Positions 1 to 8,167 are shown, counted from the stretch's first letter. The stretch is DNA of 28,659 nucleotides from an uncultured Oscillospiraceae bacterium (GCA_934565655.1 CAKTIE010000019.1:1-28659); one strand, 5' to 3'. The notes: a model not told the origin generated them from the sequence alone. A program made the numbers and translations.

Positions 1-680
1 TCCTCGGCGGACAGCTCCATGGTCTCGAAGAACTTCTCCATCAGCTCCTCATCGGCGCCGGCGGCGGCCTCCATCAGCTCGGCGCGCAGGGACTCCACCT
101 CGTCGGCCATGTCGGCGGGGATGGCGCACTCGCCCTTGGCGTCGTAAGCCTTGTTGTGCAGCAGATCCACGATCACGGTGACGGCCTTGTTGGCATCAGC
201 CTTGGTGGCCACGATGGGGGCGATGGCGGTGCCGAACTTGGCCTTGACAGCCTCGACGCAGGAGGCGTAGTCGGCGTTGGCCTCTTCCACGCGGTTGATG
301 AACATCAGGCGGGGCTTCTTGCCCAGCATCTTCCAGGTACGCTCCATACCCACGGACATGCCGTCCTTGGCGTTGCCCACGATCACGGCGCACTCGGCGG
401 CGCGGATGGCGCACACGGCCTCACCGGCGAAGTCGAAGTTGCCGGGGGCGTCCATGACGTTGATCTTCTTACCCTTATACATGACGGGAGCAAAGGCCAG
501 AGAGATAGAGATCTGGCGCTTGATCTCCTCGGCGTCGTAGTCGCAGGTGGTGTTGCCGTCGGCAGTCTTGCCCAGACGGTCGATACCCTTGGTCATGTAG
601 AGCATCTGCTCCACCAGAGAGGTCTTGCCGGAGCCGCCGTGGCCCAGCAGGGCGATATTGCGAATGTCGTTTGCAGTCAT
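1..680 (-). CDS. EF-G-like translational GTPase, N-terminal part (gene runs off the left edge)
   Basis: The 5' 226 codons of an elongation factor G paralogue are present; the 3' part lies outside the window. The protein begins MTANDIRNIALLGHGGSGKT, with the P-loop (G1) at residues 13-20. The G3 motif is DAPGN (77-81) where EF-G has DTPGH, so the histidine that positions catalytic water is replaced. The G4 motif reads NRVE (129-132) where NKMD is usual. The overall pattern (NADY after G4, the alternating GTPase core) still matches the EF-G/FusA2 group, which is known to lose the G3 histidine. The ATG at 678-680 is preceded by GAAGGGAGAA (691-700). It has its own promoter at 752-780. Its role is inferred to be ribosome-associated; it could be a paralogue with reduced or altered GTPase activity rather than the housekeeping translocase. 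Confidence 0.85.
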   Translation of the reverse strand, partial: MTANDIRNIALLGHGGSGKTSLVEQMLYMTKGIDRLGKTADGNTTCDYDAEEIKRQISISLAFAPVMYKGKKINVMDAPGNFDFAGEAVCAIRAAECAVIVGNAKDGMSVGMERTWKMLGKKPRLMFINRVEEANADYASCVEAVKAKFGTAIAPIVATKADANKAVTVIVDLLHNKAYDAKGECAIPADMADEVESLRAELMEAAAGADEELMEKFFETMELSAE

Positions 681-751
681 AATGGTTATGTTCTCCCTTC
701 AATTTGATCCAGCGCACGGGCGCTGCCGCGCGCAATACGCTCAACATGACG

Positions 752-780
752 ATTATAGCTCAGTTTTTCAAGTCTGACAA
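752..780 (-). promoter_or_regulatory. Sigma-A-type promoter of the EF-G-like gene
   Basis: Read on the minus strand, TTGTCA (775-780) and a perfect TATAAT (752-757) are separated by exactly 17 bases. Transcription would start about 65 bases upstream of the EF-G-like start codon. Confidence 0.8.
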
Positions 781-803
781 CCTTTATTTTTGATATTTGT
801 ATG

Positions 804-830
804 AAAAATCCCGTGATGTGCGGGATTTTT
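804..830 (-). terminator. Hairpin terminator, second of a tandem pair
   Basis: AAAAATCCCG and CGGGATTTTT arms surround a short loop, with T runs on both strands, so it can work in either direction. It lies between the end of the P-type-ATPase-like gene and the promoter of the EF-G-like gene and would insulate the two. Confidence 0.7.
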
Positions 831-883
831 CGTCAACTTCCACAAGGCGCTTTTCCTTTTTCTGGTCAGGTCGACAAGAGGCG

Positions 884-914
884 AAAAGGAGCGGGCCGAC
901 CGCCCGCTCCTTTT
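884..914 (-). terminator. Rho-independent terminator of the rlmB / P-type-ATPase-like operon
   Basis: A perfect GGAGCGGGC...GCCCGCTCC stem flanked by AAAA and TTTT lies 30 bases after the stop codon of the membrane protein gene. It is followed on the minus strand by a TTTT run. Confidence 0.8.
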
Positions 915-943
915 ATGGTTTTCCGTTCTGTTCACGCCGTCCG

Positions 944-3127
944 TCAGTACCGCTTGGCCAGTCCGCTCAGCAGCAGCGTGGGCAGCAGCCACAGCACCAG
1001 GAACCCCAGCATATACAGCGGCGAGAGCGTCCCGTAGCTGCCCACGGAGGTGAGATAATACGTCAGCAGCAGGCCCACCACCGCGCCCAGATAGCACAGC
1101 CATATACCGGTGCGGACCACGCTGCGCAGGCGGCGGGAGCCGATAACCGCCTCCGCCAGAGGCATCAGCCCCTCCCGGTAGATCACGGCGTTGGGGATCT
1201 TCCCCCGCTGCTCCATCACATCGGACAGGGCCAGCCGGGCGGAGACGTTGGGATAGACCGGCTTGCCGTCGAAGCCGAACTTCCGCTTGAGCAGTCCCGG
1301 CGTCACGTTGCCGCTGCGGACGGCCAGCACAGGCCGCAGCCCGGCCCGGCGCAGCGCCCGCAGCGCCCAGTCCACATTGCGGGAGGGCTGGTACTTGATC
1401 ACGAAAATGGCGCCCAGCACACCGTCGACCGCCAGAAAGACGCCGGTCTGGAGCTTCAGGTCATGGGGCAGGGGCACCTTCTGCTTCCGCATGAAATAGG
1501 CGCTGCCCATGGCCACCGTTTCGCCCCGGATGGTGCCGGTGACGCCGCCCTCCTCGCAGAAGCGCAGGTCGTCCACACGGGCGGAGAAGCCGCCCTCCGC
1601 CGCCAGCTGCTGGCGGAACAGGGGCGCAAGCTGACTGTGGGCCTCCTGGGCCATACCGGCGGCGTAGGAGAGCATTTTGATCCGCTCCTCACCGTAGACC
1701 TTATAGCCGTTGAAGGCCACGGTGCCGGTGGGGAACAGATCGTTCTCCGTCACCAGCAGCTGGCGGCTGCGGCTCAGGGCCGGAGCCCCGGCGTAACCGG
1801 CCAGGGCGCTGCCGCCCCGGGTCAACCGGTGCTGGAGCCGCTGCAGAGGCAGGGCCGCCGTCAGCGGCAGGGACAGGGGCAGCGCCACCGTCAGATGGGC
1901 TGACCAGACCCACAGGAAACGCTCCATACACTGGCCCGTCAGACATACCACAGCGGCAAGCACCGTGGCGGCGCTCAGCAGCAGTGGCGTCAAATACCAC
2001 TGCCAGCGGCGGGCGGGATCGGGCTTATCGGTCATATGATAGAACCCGGCAAGCCTTCCCTTCTGCTTGCATAGGCCCACATCCACGCAGGAGGCCACAT
2101 AGGGCGGCTCGCCGCCCACATTCACCAGCTGGAACGCCTCCCGCCGCGTCTCTGCCCGCAGCAGCAGCGCCCACAGCTCCATCCAGATCAGCAGCGCCGC
2201 AGTGGCGGCAAAGGGCGCATGGCCGTCCTGGGTGACCGCGGCGGACACGATGCCGTCAAAGGCCACGGCAAGCGTCAGCAGCAGCGCGCCCAGGGCGCTG
2301 GTCACATGGCCGCCCTTCACTTCCCGGAAGGCATACTGCCACACATCCGCCGCCAATATGGCCGCCAGCAGCAGCACGCCGCAGGGTACAAGGGCGCGCA
2401 GCATGGCGCTTTCCATCCACGCCGCGGGCATATAGCCCAGACCGTCCAGGATCGCCAGCGCCAGCAGCGCGGCCACCGGGAAGGTCAGAACGGTCAGCGC
2501 CCGGCGCAGATGCTTCGCCCGGCGCTTTTCCGCCCGGAACGCCTCGTCGCTGTCAGGCTCCGGCTCCGGCGGCGGCTCCGGCTTCTGCCTTTGCTGCGGC
2601 TCCTCCCACAGCTGTTCGGTGTCCTGAGGCAGGCCGCGGCGGACATGGCGGCGGGACATCAGCCCCTGAAGCCGCTCCCTTAGTGTGGGCGGCGGCTCAA
2701 GGATGCCGTCGTCATTCTCCGCCAGCACCGCGTCCACCGTGTCGTGCATGACGTTTTTCAGAGATATCCGATCCGGCGGCAGCTCCTCCTCCGGCTCCGG
2801 CGGAGCGGGTGGAACATGCGGCGCGGCAGGCTCCGGCTCCGCGGGGATCACCGGGAATTCCACCGTATCCTGCTTTTTCCGGAGCTTCCTCTTTTTCTTT
2901 TCCGTTTTGGGCAGCCGGGTGGTGATCTCCTCCGGTTCGGACTCCGGTTCCGGAATGGGTTCAGGCTCCGGTTCGGGCACCGGCGTCGGAGCGGGCTCCG
3001 GCGCTTCCTCCACTTGGGCAGGCTGACGCCCACCCTTGCCGTATTCGGCCAGGATGGACTCAAGGGTAAAGCTCTCGTCCTCGGGGACGGAGGGCGTATG
3101 CAGTTGTTCCTCGTCTTGCCTGCGCAT
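944..3127 (-). CDS. Degenerate P-type-ATPase-like membrane protein with Pro/Glu-rich N-terminal extension
   Basis: This 727-residue protein has a cytoplasmic N-terminus (1-205) dominated by Pro-Glu repeats and a basic patch (75-85). About eight hydrophobic segments follow (near 209-230, 245-262, 273-298, 303-324, 377-398, 404-427, 672-693, 703-724). From about 410 the layout follows metal P-type ATPases: PLSLPLTAALP at the usual CPC/PxxLP helix, then FPTGTV (465-470) at the place of DKTGTLT, then an N-domain-like part (GGVTGTIRGETVAMGS, 527-542). SGN (605-607) takes the place of TGDN, and I see no GDGxNDxP hinge. The phosphorylated Asp is a Phe, so catalysis by the known mechanism is not expected. 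It ends an operon: its ATG follows rlmB by 14 bases, with GAGGAAAAGG upstream. Similarity is by eye; a sensor, scaffold or transport-accessory role is only a guess. Confidence 0.7.
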   Translation of the reverse strand: MRRQDEEQLHTPSVPEDESFTLESILAEYGKGGRQPAQVEEAPEPAPTPVPEPEPEPIPEPESEPEEITTRLPKTEKKKRKLRKKQDTVEFPVIPAEPEPAAPHVPPAPPEPEEELPPDRISLKNVMHDTVDAVLAENDDGILEPPPTLRERLQGLMSRRHVRRGLPQDTEQLWEEPQQRQKPEPPPEPEPDSDEAFRAEKRRAKHLRRALTVLTFPVAALLALAILDGLGYMPAAWMESAMLRALVPCGVLLLAAILAADVWQYAFREVKGGHVTSALGALLLTLAVAFDGIVSAAVTQDGHAPFAATAALLIWMELWALLLRAETRREAFQLVNVGGEPPYVASCVDVGLCKQKGRLAGFYHMTDKPDPARRWQWYLTPLLLSAATVLAAVVCLTGQCMERFLWVWSAHLTVALPLSLPLTAALPLQRLQHRLTRGGSALAGYAGAPALSRSRQLLVTENDLFPTGTVAFNGYKVYGEERIKMLSYAAGMAQEAHSQLAPLFRQQLAAEGGFSARVDDLRFCEEGGVTGTIRGETVAMGSAYFMRKQKVPLPHDLKLQTGVFLAVDGVLGAIFVIKYQPSRNVDWALRALRRAGLRPVLAVRSGNVTPGLLKRKFGFDGKPVYPNVSARLALSDVMEQRGKIPNAVIYREGLMPLAEAVIGSRRLRSVVRTGIWLCYLGAVVGLLLTYYLTSVGSYGTLSPLYMLGFLVLWLLPTLLLSGLAKRY

Positions 3128-3141
3128 GGATGTCCTTTTCC

Positions 3142-3924
3142 TCAGCTCCGCTGACGCACCGCCTCATACAGCAGGATGGCCGCGGCGGCGGAGGCGTTCA
3201 GGGAGGAGATATGCCCCTTCATGGGGATGCTTACCAGAAAGTCACAGTTTTCCGACACCAGCCGGGTCATGCCGTCGCCCTCGGAGCCGATGACGATGGC
3301 CGCCGGGCCCTTCAGATCGGCGTTATAGAGGGTGGTGTTTCCGTCGGCTGCGGTGCCGAACACCCACACGCCCTGCTTTTTCAGGTCCTTCAGCAGGGAC
3401 GGGATGTTGGCCACACGGGCCACCGGCATATAGCTGACGGCTCCGGCGGAGGTCTTGGCCACGATGGCGGTCAGTCCCGCGCTGCGGCGCTTGGGGATGA
3501 TGACGCCGTGAGCGCCGGCGCACTCGGCGGTGCGGAGGATGGCGCCCAGATTGTGGGGGTCGGAGATCTCGTCGCAGACCACCAGCAGCGGCGCCTCACC
3601 CCTGTCGGCGGCGGAGCGCAGGATGCTTTCCACCGTCACATATTCCCGGACGGCGGCCAGCGCGATCACGCCCTGATGGGCGTGGGTGCGGGACATGTTG
3701 TCCAGCTTGCGGCGGTCGGCCTCCACCACCACGATGCCCGCGTCACGGGCCTTTGAGGCGATATGGCCCAGGGTCTTGTCGGTCTCGCCCTTGGCCAGAT
3801 AGATCTTGTCAATGGCCGTTCCGGAGCGGAGGGCCTCAATGACCGCGTTGCGGCCCTCGATAATGCCGTCGGCCTCCGCCTCAGGCAGCGGGCGGCGCTT
3901 CTCGGCAGCAGTTTGTTCTTTCAT
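3142..3924 (-). CDS. rlmB: 23S rRNA (guanosine-2'-O)-methyltransferase RlmB-type, SpoU/TrmH family
   Basis: This 260-residue protein is an SAM-dependent rRNA 2'-O-ribose methyltransferase of the knotted SPOUT fold. The N-terminal substrate-binding domain (about 20-95) starts with EGRNAVIEAL. The three family motifs are all present: DEISDPHNLGAILRTAECAG (118-137), VIGSEGDGM (211-219) and IPMKGHISSLNASAAAAILL (233-252). The length is normal for the family. RlmB methylates a conserved guanosine of the 23S rRNA P-loop in E. coli; in Firmicutes (YacO) the exact target is less certain. The ATG at 3922-3924 is preceded by an AAGGGA at some distance, a rather weak site. It is the first gene of the operon, driven from the promoter at 3969-3997, with the P-type-ATPase-like gene 14 bases downstream. 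Confidence 0.9.
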   Translation of the reverse strand: MKEQTAAEKRRPLPEAEADGIIEGRNAVIEALRSGTAIDKIYLAKGETDKTLGHIASKARDAGIVVVEADRRKLDNMSRTHAHQGVIALAAVREYVTVESILRSAADRGEAPLLVVCDEISDPHNLGAILRTAECAGAHGVIIPKRRSAGLTAIVAKTSAGAVSYMPVARVANIPSLLKDLKKQGVWVFGTAADGNTTLYNADLKGPAAIVIGSEGDGMTRLVSENCDFLVSIPMKGHISSLNASAAAAILLYEAVRQRS

Positions 3925-3968
3925 AGGAAACCAGTCCCTTTCCGTGGTTTGATATACATACGGATTTG

Positions 3969-3997
3969 ATTATACCATACATCTCCGGCAAGATAAA
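3969..3997 (-). promoter_or_regulatory. Extended -10 promoter of rlmB
   Basis: On the minus strand a perfect TATAAT (3969-3974) is preceded by TGG, an extended -10 arrangement. The -35 (TTTATC, 3992-3997, 17-base spacer) is weak. It is divergent from the ftsH promoter. Confidence 0.6.
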
Positions 3998-4041
3998 GGA
4001 GGATTCATAGAAATTTTACAGAAAATCCGACCATGTGCCGC

Positions 4042-4070
4042 TTGTGACCCACATGAATTTATGATATACT
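4042..4070 (+). promoter_or_regulatory. Sigma-A-type promoter of ftsH
   Basis: TTGTGA (4042-4047) and TATACT (4065-4070) are 17 bases apart, and a TG one base before the -10 gives an extended -10. The ftsH start codon is 50 bases downstream. Confidence 0.75.
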
Positions 4071-4120
4071 GACGTTTATACTTCAAGAGGACTTTCCGCT
4101 CTTTACACAAGGAGGGCTTT

Positions 4121-6265
4121 ATGGCAAATAACGACCGCAACAACAAGAACAACAAAAACAATAACCGCATGCGCGGCATCCTGACGCTGGTGGCGTGGGC
4201 CGTGGTGCTGACGGTGGTGATGAACTACATCAGCGCCTATTCCGGCAATACCGCCAACAAATCCTCCAGCCACGAGGTGAAGTACAGCCAGATGGTGGAT
4301 ATGATCGAAAAGGATCAGGTCAAGGAGATCCAGTTCAAGGACAAGACCATCTACATCACCCCGGTGGACGGCTATACCTACACCGAGGAGGCCAAGGAGG
4401 GCAGCAAGGAGCAGCCCAAGAGCTATACCCAGTCCAAGGACTCCAAGCTGACGCTGTATACGGCATATATCGCCAACGACCAGCTGCTGCCGCTGCTGGA
4501 GGAACATAATGTGGATTACTCCGGCTATTACGAGGCCGAGATGAATCCGGTGCTGGTGTTCATGGTGAACTATATCCTGCCCACCATCATCATGGTGGCG
4601 CTGTTAATGCTGCTGATGCGCTTCCTCAGCAAGTCCGGCGGCGGCGGCTTCGGCGGCATCGGCAGCGTGGGCAAGTCCAACGCCAAGGTCTATATGGAGA
4701 AATCCACCGGCGTCACCTTCAAGGATGTGGCCGGTCAGGACGAAGCCAAGGAGTCGCTGGCAGAGATCATCGACTTCCTGCATAACCCCGGCAAGTACAC
4801 CGCCATCGGCGCAAAGCTACCCAAGGGCGCGCTGCTGGTGGGCTCTCCCGGTACCGGCAAGACCCTGCTGGCCAAGGCCGTGGCCGGTGAGGCGGGCGTG
4901 CCGTTCTTCTCCATCTCCGGCTCCGACTTCGTGGAGATGTTTGTGGGCGTGGGCGCCAGCCGTGTCCGCGACCTGTTCAAGGAGGCCGCCAAGGTGGCGC
5001 CCTGCATCATCTTCATCGACGAGATCGATACCATCGGCAAATCCCGCGACGCCAGCAAATTCGGCGGCAACGACGAGCGCGAGCAGACCCTGAACCAGCT
5101 GCTGGCGGAGCTGGACGGCTTCGACCCCAGCAAGGGCGTGATCGTGCTGGGCGCGACGAACCGGCCCGAGGTGCTGGACAAGGCGCTGCTGCGTCCCGGC
5201 CGCTTTGACCGGCGCATCACCGTGGACCGGCCCAATCTGGCGGGCCGTCTGGCCACGCTGCAGGTCCATACCCGCAACATCCATCTGGCGGAGGACGTGG
5301 ATCTGGAGAAGATCGCCCAGGCCACCGCAGGCTGCGTGGGCGCAGATCTGGCCAACCTGGTGAATGAGGCCGCCCTGCGGGCCGTCCGCAAGGGACGCAA
5401 GGCCGTGAACCAGAACGACCTGCTGGCCTCCTTCGAGCTGGTCATCGCCGGCAACGAGAAGAAGGGCACCGTCATCACCGAGGCGGAAAAGCGCATCATC
5501 GCCTACCACGAGGTGGGCCACGCGCTGGTGGCGGCCAAGCAGAAGAACGCCCAGCCTGTTTCCAAGATCACCATCGTGCCCCACACCCAGGGCGCGCTGG
5601 GCTATACGCTGCATCTGCCGGAGGAGGAGAAGTTCCTCATGTCCCGGGACGATATTCTGGCAGAGATCCGCACTCTGCTGGCAGGCCGCTCCAGCGAGGA
5701 AGTGGTCTGCAACACCATGACCTCCGGCGCCGCCAACGACATCGAGCGGGCCACGGAGATGGCCCGGAATCTGGTGGCCCGGTTCGGCATGTGCGACGAG
5801 TTCGACATGATGGCCCTGGGCAGCGTCCAGAGCCAGTATCTGGACGGCGGCTATTCCATGACCTGCGCCCAGGAGACCTATGCCGCCGCCGACCGCGAGA
5901 CCATCAAGATCCTGCGCCAGTGCCACAAGGAGGCCAAGGAGATCCTGATGGAGAACCGGGAGCTGCTGGACAAGATCGCCGCCTATCTGCTGAAGAAGGA
6001 AACCATCACCGGCCAGGAGATGATGGCCATCATCGAAGGCCGCGACCCCGAGACGGTGGACAACTACGGCGCTACCAAGGAAACGGAGCAGAAGCTGTTC
6101 CGTCCCAGCGTGCCGGAGACCATCGAGGCTCCCGCCAAGCATATCAACATCGTGTCCCAGCCCATTCCCATGCCGGACTTTGACGAAAAGCCCGCCGGGG
6201 AGGGCGAAAAGCCGGAGTCACTGGAGTCTCCGGAGGACAAGCCCGCTGAGGACAAGCCAGAATAA
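4121..6265 (+). CDS. ftsH: ATP-dependent zinc metalloprotease FtsH
   Basis: This 714-residue membrane-anchored AAA+ protease extracts and degrades membrane and short-lived cytosolic proteins as a hexamer. An Asn-rich N-terminus (residues 3-15) precedes TM1 (about 19-36). An extracytoplasmic domain follows, then TM2 (about 143-167) and a Gly-rich linker. Walker A is GSPGTGKT (241-248; usual form GPPGTGKT), Walker B is IIFIDEID, and the arginine finger region is LRPGRFDRR. The zinc site is HEVGH (463-467; usual form HEAGH, both ligands and the Glu kept), with the third ligand in [12 protein letters not shown]. The tail is long and acidic ([11 protein letters not shown]). The ATG has AAGGAGGG (4109-4116) five bases upstream. 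The gene has its own promoter and appears monocistronic. Confidence 0.97.
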   Translation: MANNDRNNKNNKNNNRMRGILTLVAWAVVLTVVMNYISAYSGNTANKSSSHEVKYSQMVDMIEKDQVKEIQFKDKTIYITPVDGYTYTEEAKEGSKEQPKSYTQSKDSKLTLYTAYIANDQLLPLLEEHNVDYSGYYEAEMNPVLVFMVNYILPTIIMVALLMLLMRFLSKSGGGGFGGIGSVGKSNAKVYMEKSTGVTFKDVAGQDEAKESLAEIIDFLHNPGKYTAIGAKLPKGALLVGSPGTGKTLLAKAVAGEAGVPFFSISGSDFVEMFVGVGASRVRDLFKEAAKVAPCIIFIDEIDTIGKSRDASKFGGNDEREQTLNQLLAELDGFDPSKGVIVLGATNRPEVLDKALLRPGRFDRRITVDRPNLAGRLATLQVHTRNIHLAEDVDLEKIAQATAGCVGADLANLVNEAALRAVRKGRKAVNQNDLLASFELVIAGNEKKGTVITEAEKRIIAYHEVGHALVAAKQKNAQPVSKITIVPHTQGALGYTLHLPEEEKFLMSRDDILAEIRTLLAGRSSEEVVCNTMTSGAANDIERATEMARNLVARFGMCDEFDMMALGSVQSQYLDGGYSMTCAQETYAAADRETIKILRQCHKEAKEILMENRELLDKIAAYLLKKETITGQEMMAIIEGRDPETVDNYGATKETEQKLFRPSVPETIEAPAKHINIVSQPIPMPDFDEKPAGEGEKPESLESPEDKPAEDKPE

Positions 6266-6305
6266 CACCGTCGGGGCTATGACCGCACAATGGAAGATAC
6301 AACGC

Positions 6306-6338
6306 AGGAAGGCGCACGGAGACCCCGTGCGCCTTCCT
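6306..6338 (+). terminator. Hairpin downstream of ftsH, probable terminator
   Basis: There is a perfect 14-base-pair stem (6306-6319 with 6325-6338) and a five-base loop, 40 bases after the ftsH stop. The following T tract is poor (GTATCATTTCATTT), so termination may be partial. Confidence 0.55.
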
Positions 6339-6401
6339 GTATCATTTCATTTCCGCGCAGCCATACCGGCGGCATGCCGTGCGTCTTTGTCCGCAGCATA
6401 A

Positions 6402-6432
6402 CAAAAAACCTCACTTCCGAAGAAGTGAGGTT
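6402..6432 (-). terminator. Rho-independent terminator of the tRNA-Val gene
   Basis: On the minus strand an 11-base-pair stem (AACCTCACTTC) with a TTCG loop is followed by a run of six T. It begins two bases after the encoded CCA end of the tRNA. Confidence 0.9.
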
Positions 6433-6433
6433 C

Positions 6434-6510
6434 TGGTGCGCGGTACAGGACTCGAACCTGTGACCCCATGCACGTCAAGCATGTGCTCTAGCCAGCTGAG
6501 CTAACCGCGC
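6434..6510 (-). tRNA. tRNA-Val (anticodon GAC), CCA encoded
   Basis: The 77-base cloverleaf reads on the minus strand: acceptor GCGCGGT/ACCGCGC, D arm GCTC...GAGC, anticodon stem CATGC/GCATG with loop TTGACGT, five-base variable loop GGGTC, T arm ACAGG-TTCGAGT-CCTGT, discriminator A and encoded CCA. All stems pair perfectly. Anticodon GAC reads the valine codons GUC and GUU. It stands alone with its own promoter and terminator. Confidence 0.97.
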
Positions 6511-6523
6511 GGACAACGGTAAT

Positions 6524-6552
6524 ATAATAGCGTAGAATGGTGGATTTGTCAA
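6524..6552 (-). promoter_or_regulatory. Promoter of tRNA-Val
   Basis: On the minus strand a consensus TTGACA (6547-6552) and TATTAT (6524-6529) are 17 bases apart, ending 13 bases before the mature tRNA 5' end. Confidence 0.88.
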
Positions 6553-6573
6553 CACCTTTTGTAAGAAAATTGC

Positions 6574-6611
6574 AAAAAATGTGTGGAGCGGTGATCTTCA
6601 CCGCTCCACAC
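6574..6611 (-). terminator. Rho-independent terminator of the lspA-rluD operon
   Basis: A perfect 14-base-pair stem (6581-6594 with 6598-6611) and three-base loop are followed on the minus strand by A then six T. It begins six bases after the rluD stop codon. Confidence 0.9.
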
Positions 6612-6616
6612 GCCGT

Positions 6617-7534
6617 TTAATCCCGGTTTTTGTACTTCCGCAGCTGCCGCTCAAATTCCTCGCAGCGCGGACAGCTGACCGTCACCAGCTCCCCCGTGCG
6701 GGGATGGAGGAACCGCAGCTCCACCGCCTGCAAACACTGACCCGTCAGACCGGGGACAGGCTTCTTCGCGCCGTACACCGTGTCCCCTAGAATGGGATGG
6801 CCGATATAGGCCATATGGACGCGGATCTGGTGAGTGCGGCCCGTCTCCAGACGGCAGCGCACATGGGTGACGCCGTTATAGCGGGCGATGACCTCCCAGT
6901 GGGTCACGGCCCGGCGGCCATTGCGGGTGTTGACCGCCATCCTCTTCCGGTCGGTGGGATGCCGCCCGATGGGCGCGTCCACAGTGCCGCTGTCCTCCCG
7001 GAGATTGCCCATCACCAGACATTCGTAGGTGCGGGCAAGGGTATGGTCGCTGAGCTGGGCGCTGAGGGCCAGATGTGCCGCGTCGTTCTTGGCGGCGATG
7101 ATCAGGCCGCTGGTGTCCCGGTCGATACGGTGGACGATGCCGGGGCGCTTTTCGCCGCCGATGCCGGACAGGGAGTCGCCGCAGTGGTGCAGCAGGGCAT
7201 TCACCAGCGTGCCGTCGGGATGGCCCGGCGCGGGATGCACCACCAGCCCCGCAGGCTTGTTCACCACGATCACGTCCGCGTCCTCATACACCACGTTCAG
7301 CGGGATGTCCTGGGCCTCCACGGCAGTCTCCTCCGCCTCGGGACGGCTGACCTCGACGGTCTCATCCCCGGCAAGGCGGTAGTTCTTGGCCGCCGCCGCG
7401 CCGTTGACGGTGACGCCGCCGGTCTCCAGCAGTCTGGCGGCGGCGCTGCGGGTCAGGCCGTCAACGTGAGATGCCAGCCATGCGTCGATCCGCGCGCCCT
7501 TATCCTCGCTTGTCGCCGTCAGTGTCAGATGCAT
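6617..7534 (-). CDS. RluD-family 23S rRNA pseudouridine synthase
   Basis: This 305-residue protein converts uridine to pseudouridine in large-subunit rRNA. An S4 RNA-binding domain (about 12-65, GARIDAWLASHVDGLTRSAA) precedes the RluA/RluD catalytic domain. The catalytic motif is HRIDRDTSG (135-143), with D138 as the nucleophilic aspartate. Further family blocks are NKPAGLVVHP (92-101), ARTYECLVMG and RCRLETGRTHQIRVHMAYIGHPILGD. The length fits RluD (YlyB/YjbO type in Firmicutes). The start codon lies 35 bases inside the end of lspA in another frame, with GAGGAAG just upstream, so translation is probably coupled. lspA followed by an rluD homologue is the common Firmicutes order. The exact target uridines cannot be read from sequence. 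Confidence 0.93.
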   Translation of the reverse strand: MHLTLTATSEDKGARIDAWLASHVDGLTRSAAARLLETGGVTVNGAAAAKNYRLAGDETVEVSRPEAEETAVEAQDIPLNVVYEDADVIVVNKPAGLVVHPAPGHPDGTLVNALLHHCGDSLSGIGGEKRPGIVHRIDRDTSGLIIAAKNDAAHLALSAQLSDHTLARTYECLVMGNLREDSGTVDAPIGRHPTDRKRMAVNTRNGRRAVTHWEVIARYNGVTHVRCRLETGRTHQIRVHMAYIGHPILGDTVYGAKKPVPGLTGQCLQAVELRFLHPRTGELVTVSCPRCEEFERQLRKYKNRD

Positions 7535-8006
7535 CGTCTTTCTTCCTCGCGTCGTATTTTTCGTAGAACCACAGGTAGTACACCGCGCCCAGGATCACGC
7601 CCACCACCACGAAGCAGTCGGCCAGATTGAACACCGGATAGTCAAACAGCAGCAGGTCGAACATATCCACCACATAGCCGTGCGCGATGCGGTCGATGAT
7701 GTTGCCCACGCCGCCGCCCAGGATCAGCACGGCGGCGGCCACGCCCAGCGGATGGCGCACGATGCGCCGGATCAGCAGATAGGCCACCGCGATCATCAGC
7801 GCCGCCGTCACCACGATCAGCATGGCGGTCTTTCTGGAGAAGCTGGACCATGCCGCGCCGTAGTTGTGTACGCGGGTCAGCTGCATGAAACCCGGCAGGA
7901 ACGCCGCGCTCTCACCCAGCGCCAGATGATGCACCGTCCAGCTTTTCAGCAGCTGGTCACAGCCCACCAGCACCAGGATCACAGCGGTATAAAGAGCATA
8001 GATCAT
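7500..8006 (-). CDS. lspA: Lipoprotein signal peptidase (signal peptidase II)
   Basis: This 168-residue membrane aspartyl protease cleaves the signal peptide of diacylglyceryl-modified prolipoproteins. There are four hydrophobic segments (about 3-22, 60-79, 86-104, 128-147). The catalytic blocks are GNIIDRIAHGYVVDMFDLL and FNLADCFVVVG, giving the catalytic pair D114 and D130. NYGAAWSSF (48-56) stands for the usual N-x-GAAFG block. The C-terminus is a short charged tail (DARKKDDASDTDGDKRG) that overlaps the start of the pseudouridine synthase gene by 35 bases. The ATG at 8004-8006 is preceded by CGAGGG. It is the first gene of a two-gene operon. Confidence 0.95.
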   Translation of the reverse strand: MIYALYTAVILVLVGCDQLLKSWTVHHLALGESAAFLPGFMQLTRVHNYGAAWSSFSRKTAMLIVVTAALMIAVAYLLIRRIVRHPLGVAAAVLILGGGVGNIIDRIAHGYVVDMFDLLLFDYPVFNLADCFVVVGVILGAVYYLWFYEKYDARKKDDASDTDGDKRG

Positions 8007-8040
8007 ATGAAATCCCTCGTTGCAAATTCAGAGTACCCCC

Positions 8041-8069
8041 ATCATAGCGCATGGCGGCGGAATTTGCAA
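8041..8069 (-). promoter_or_regulatory. Promoter of lspA-rluD
   Basis: On the minus strand TTGCAA (8064-8069) and TATGAT (8041-8046) are 17 bases apart, 35 bases before the lspA start. Confidence 0.78.
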
Positions 8070-8088
8070 CTTTTATTCTGCGCATTTC

Positions 8089-8117
8089 TTGTATTGCGGT
8101 TTTGAATATGGTATAAT
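8089..8117 (+). promoter_or_regulatory. Promoter of the miaB-mutS-mutL-miaA-hfq run, with a palindrome over the -10
   Basis: TTGTAT (8089-8094) and a perfect TATAAT (8112-8117) are 17 bases apart, with an extended TGG before the -10. The -10 lies inside a perfect 7-1-7 palindrome, ATGGTATAATACCAT (8108-8122), which could bind a regulator. The promoter is back to back with that of lspA. Confidence 0.78.
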
Positions 8118-8155
8118 ACCATGATTAAATATCGCCCTGCGCGCCGCGCCGGGTG

Positions 8156-8163
8156 AAGGAGGT
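8156..8163 (+). promoter_or_regulatory. Ribosome binding site that decides the miaB start
   Basis: AAGGAGGT sits four bases before TTG (8168-8170). It overlaps the codons that would follow the alternative in-frame GTG at 8153, which has no such site in front of it. TTG is therefore the better start. Confidence 0.75.
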
Positions 8164-8167
8164 ACCC

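Noticed and set aside
7500..7534. A possible LspA-RluD fusion or frameshift
   Set aside because: Both proteins are complete, with normal lengths, own starts and own stop codons; an overlap explains it.
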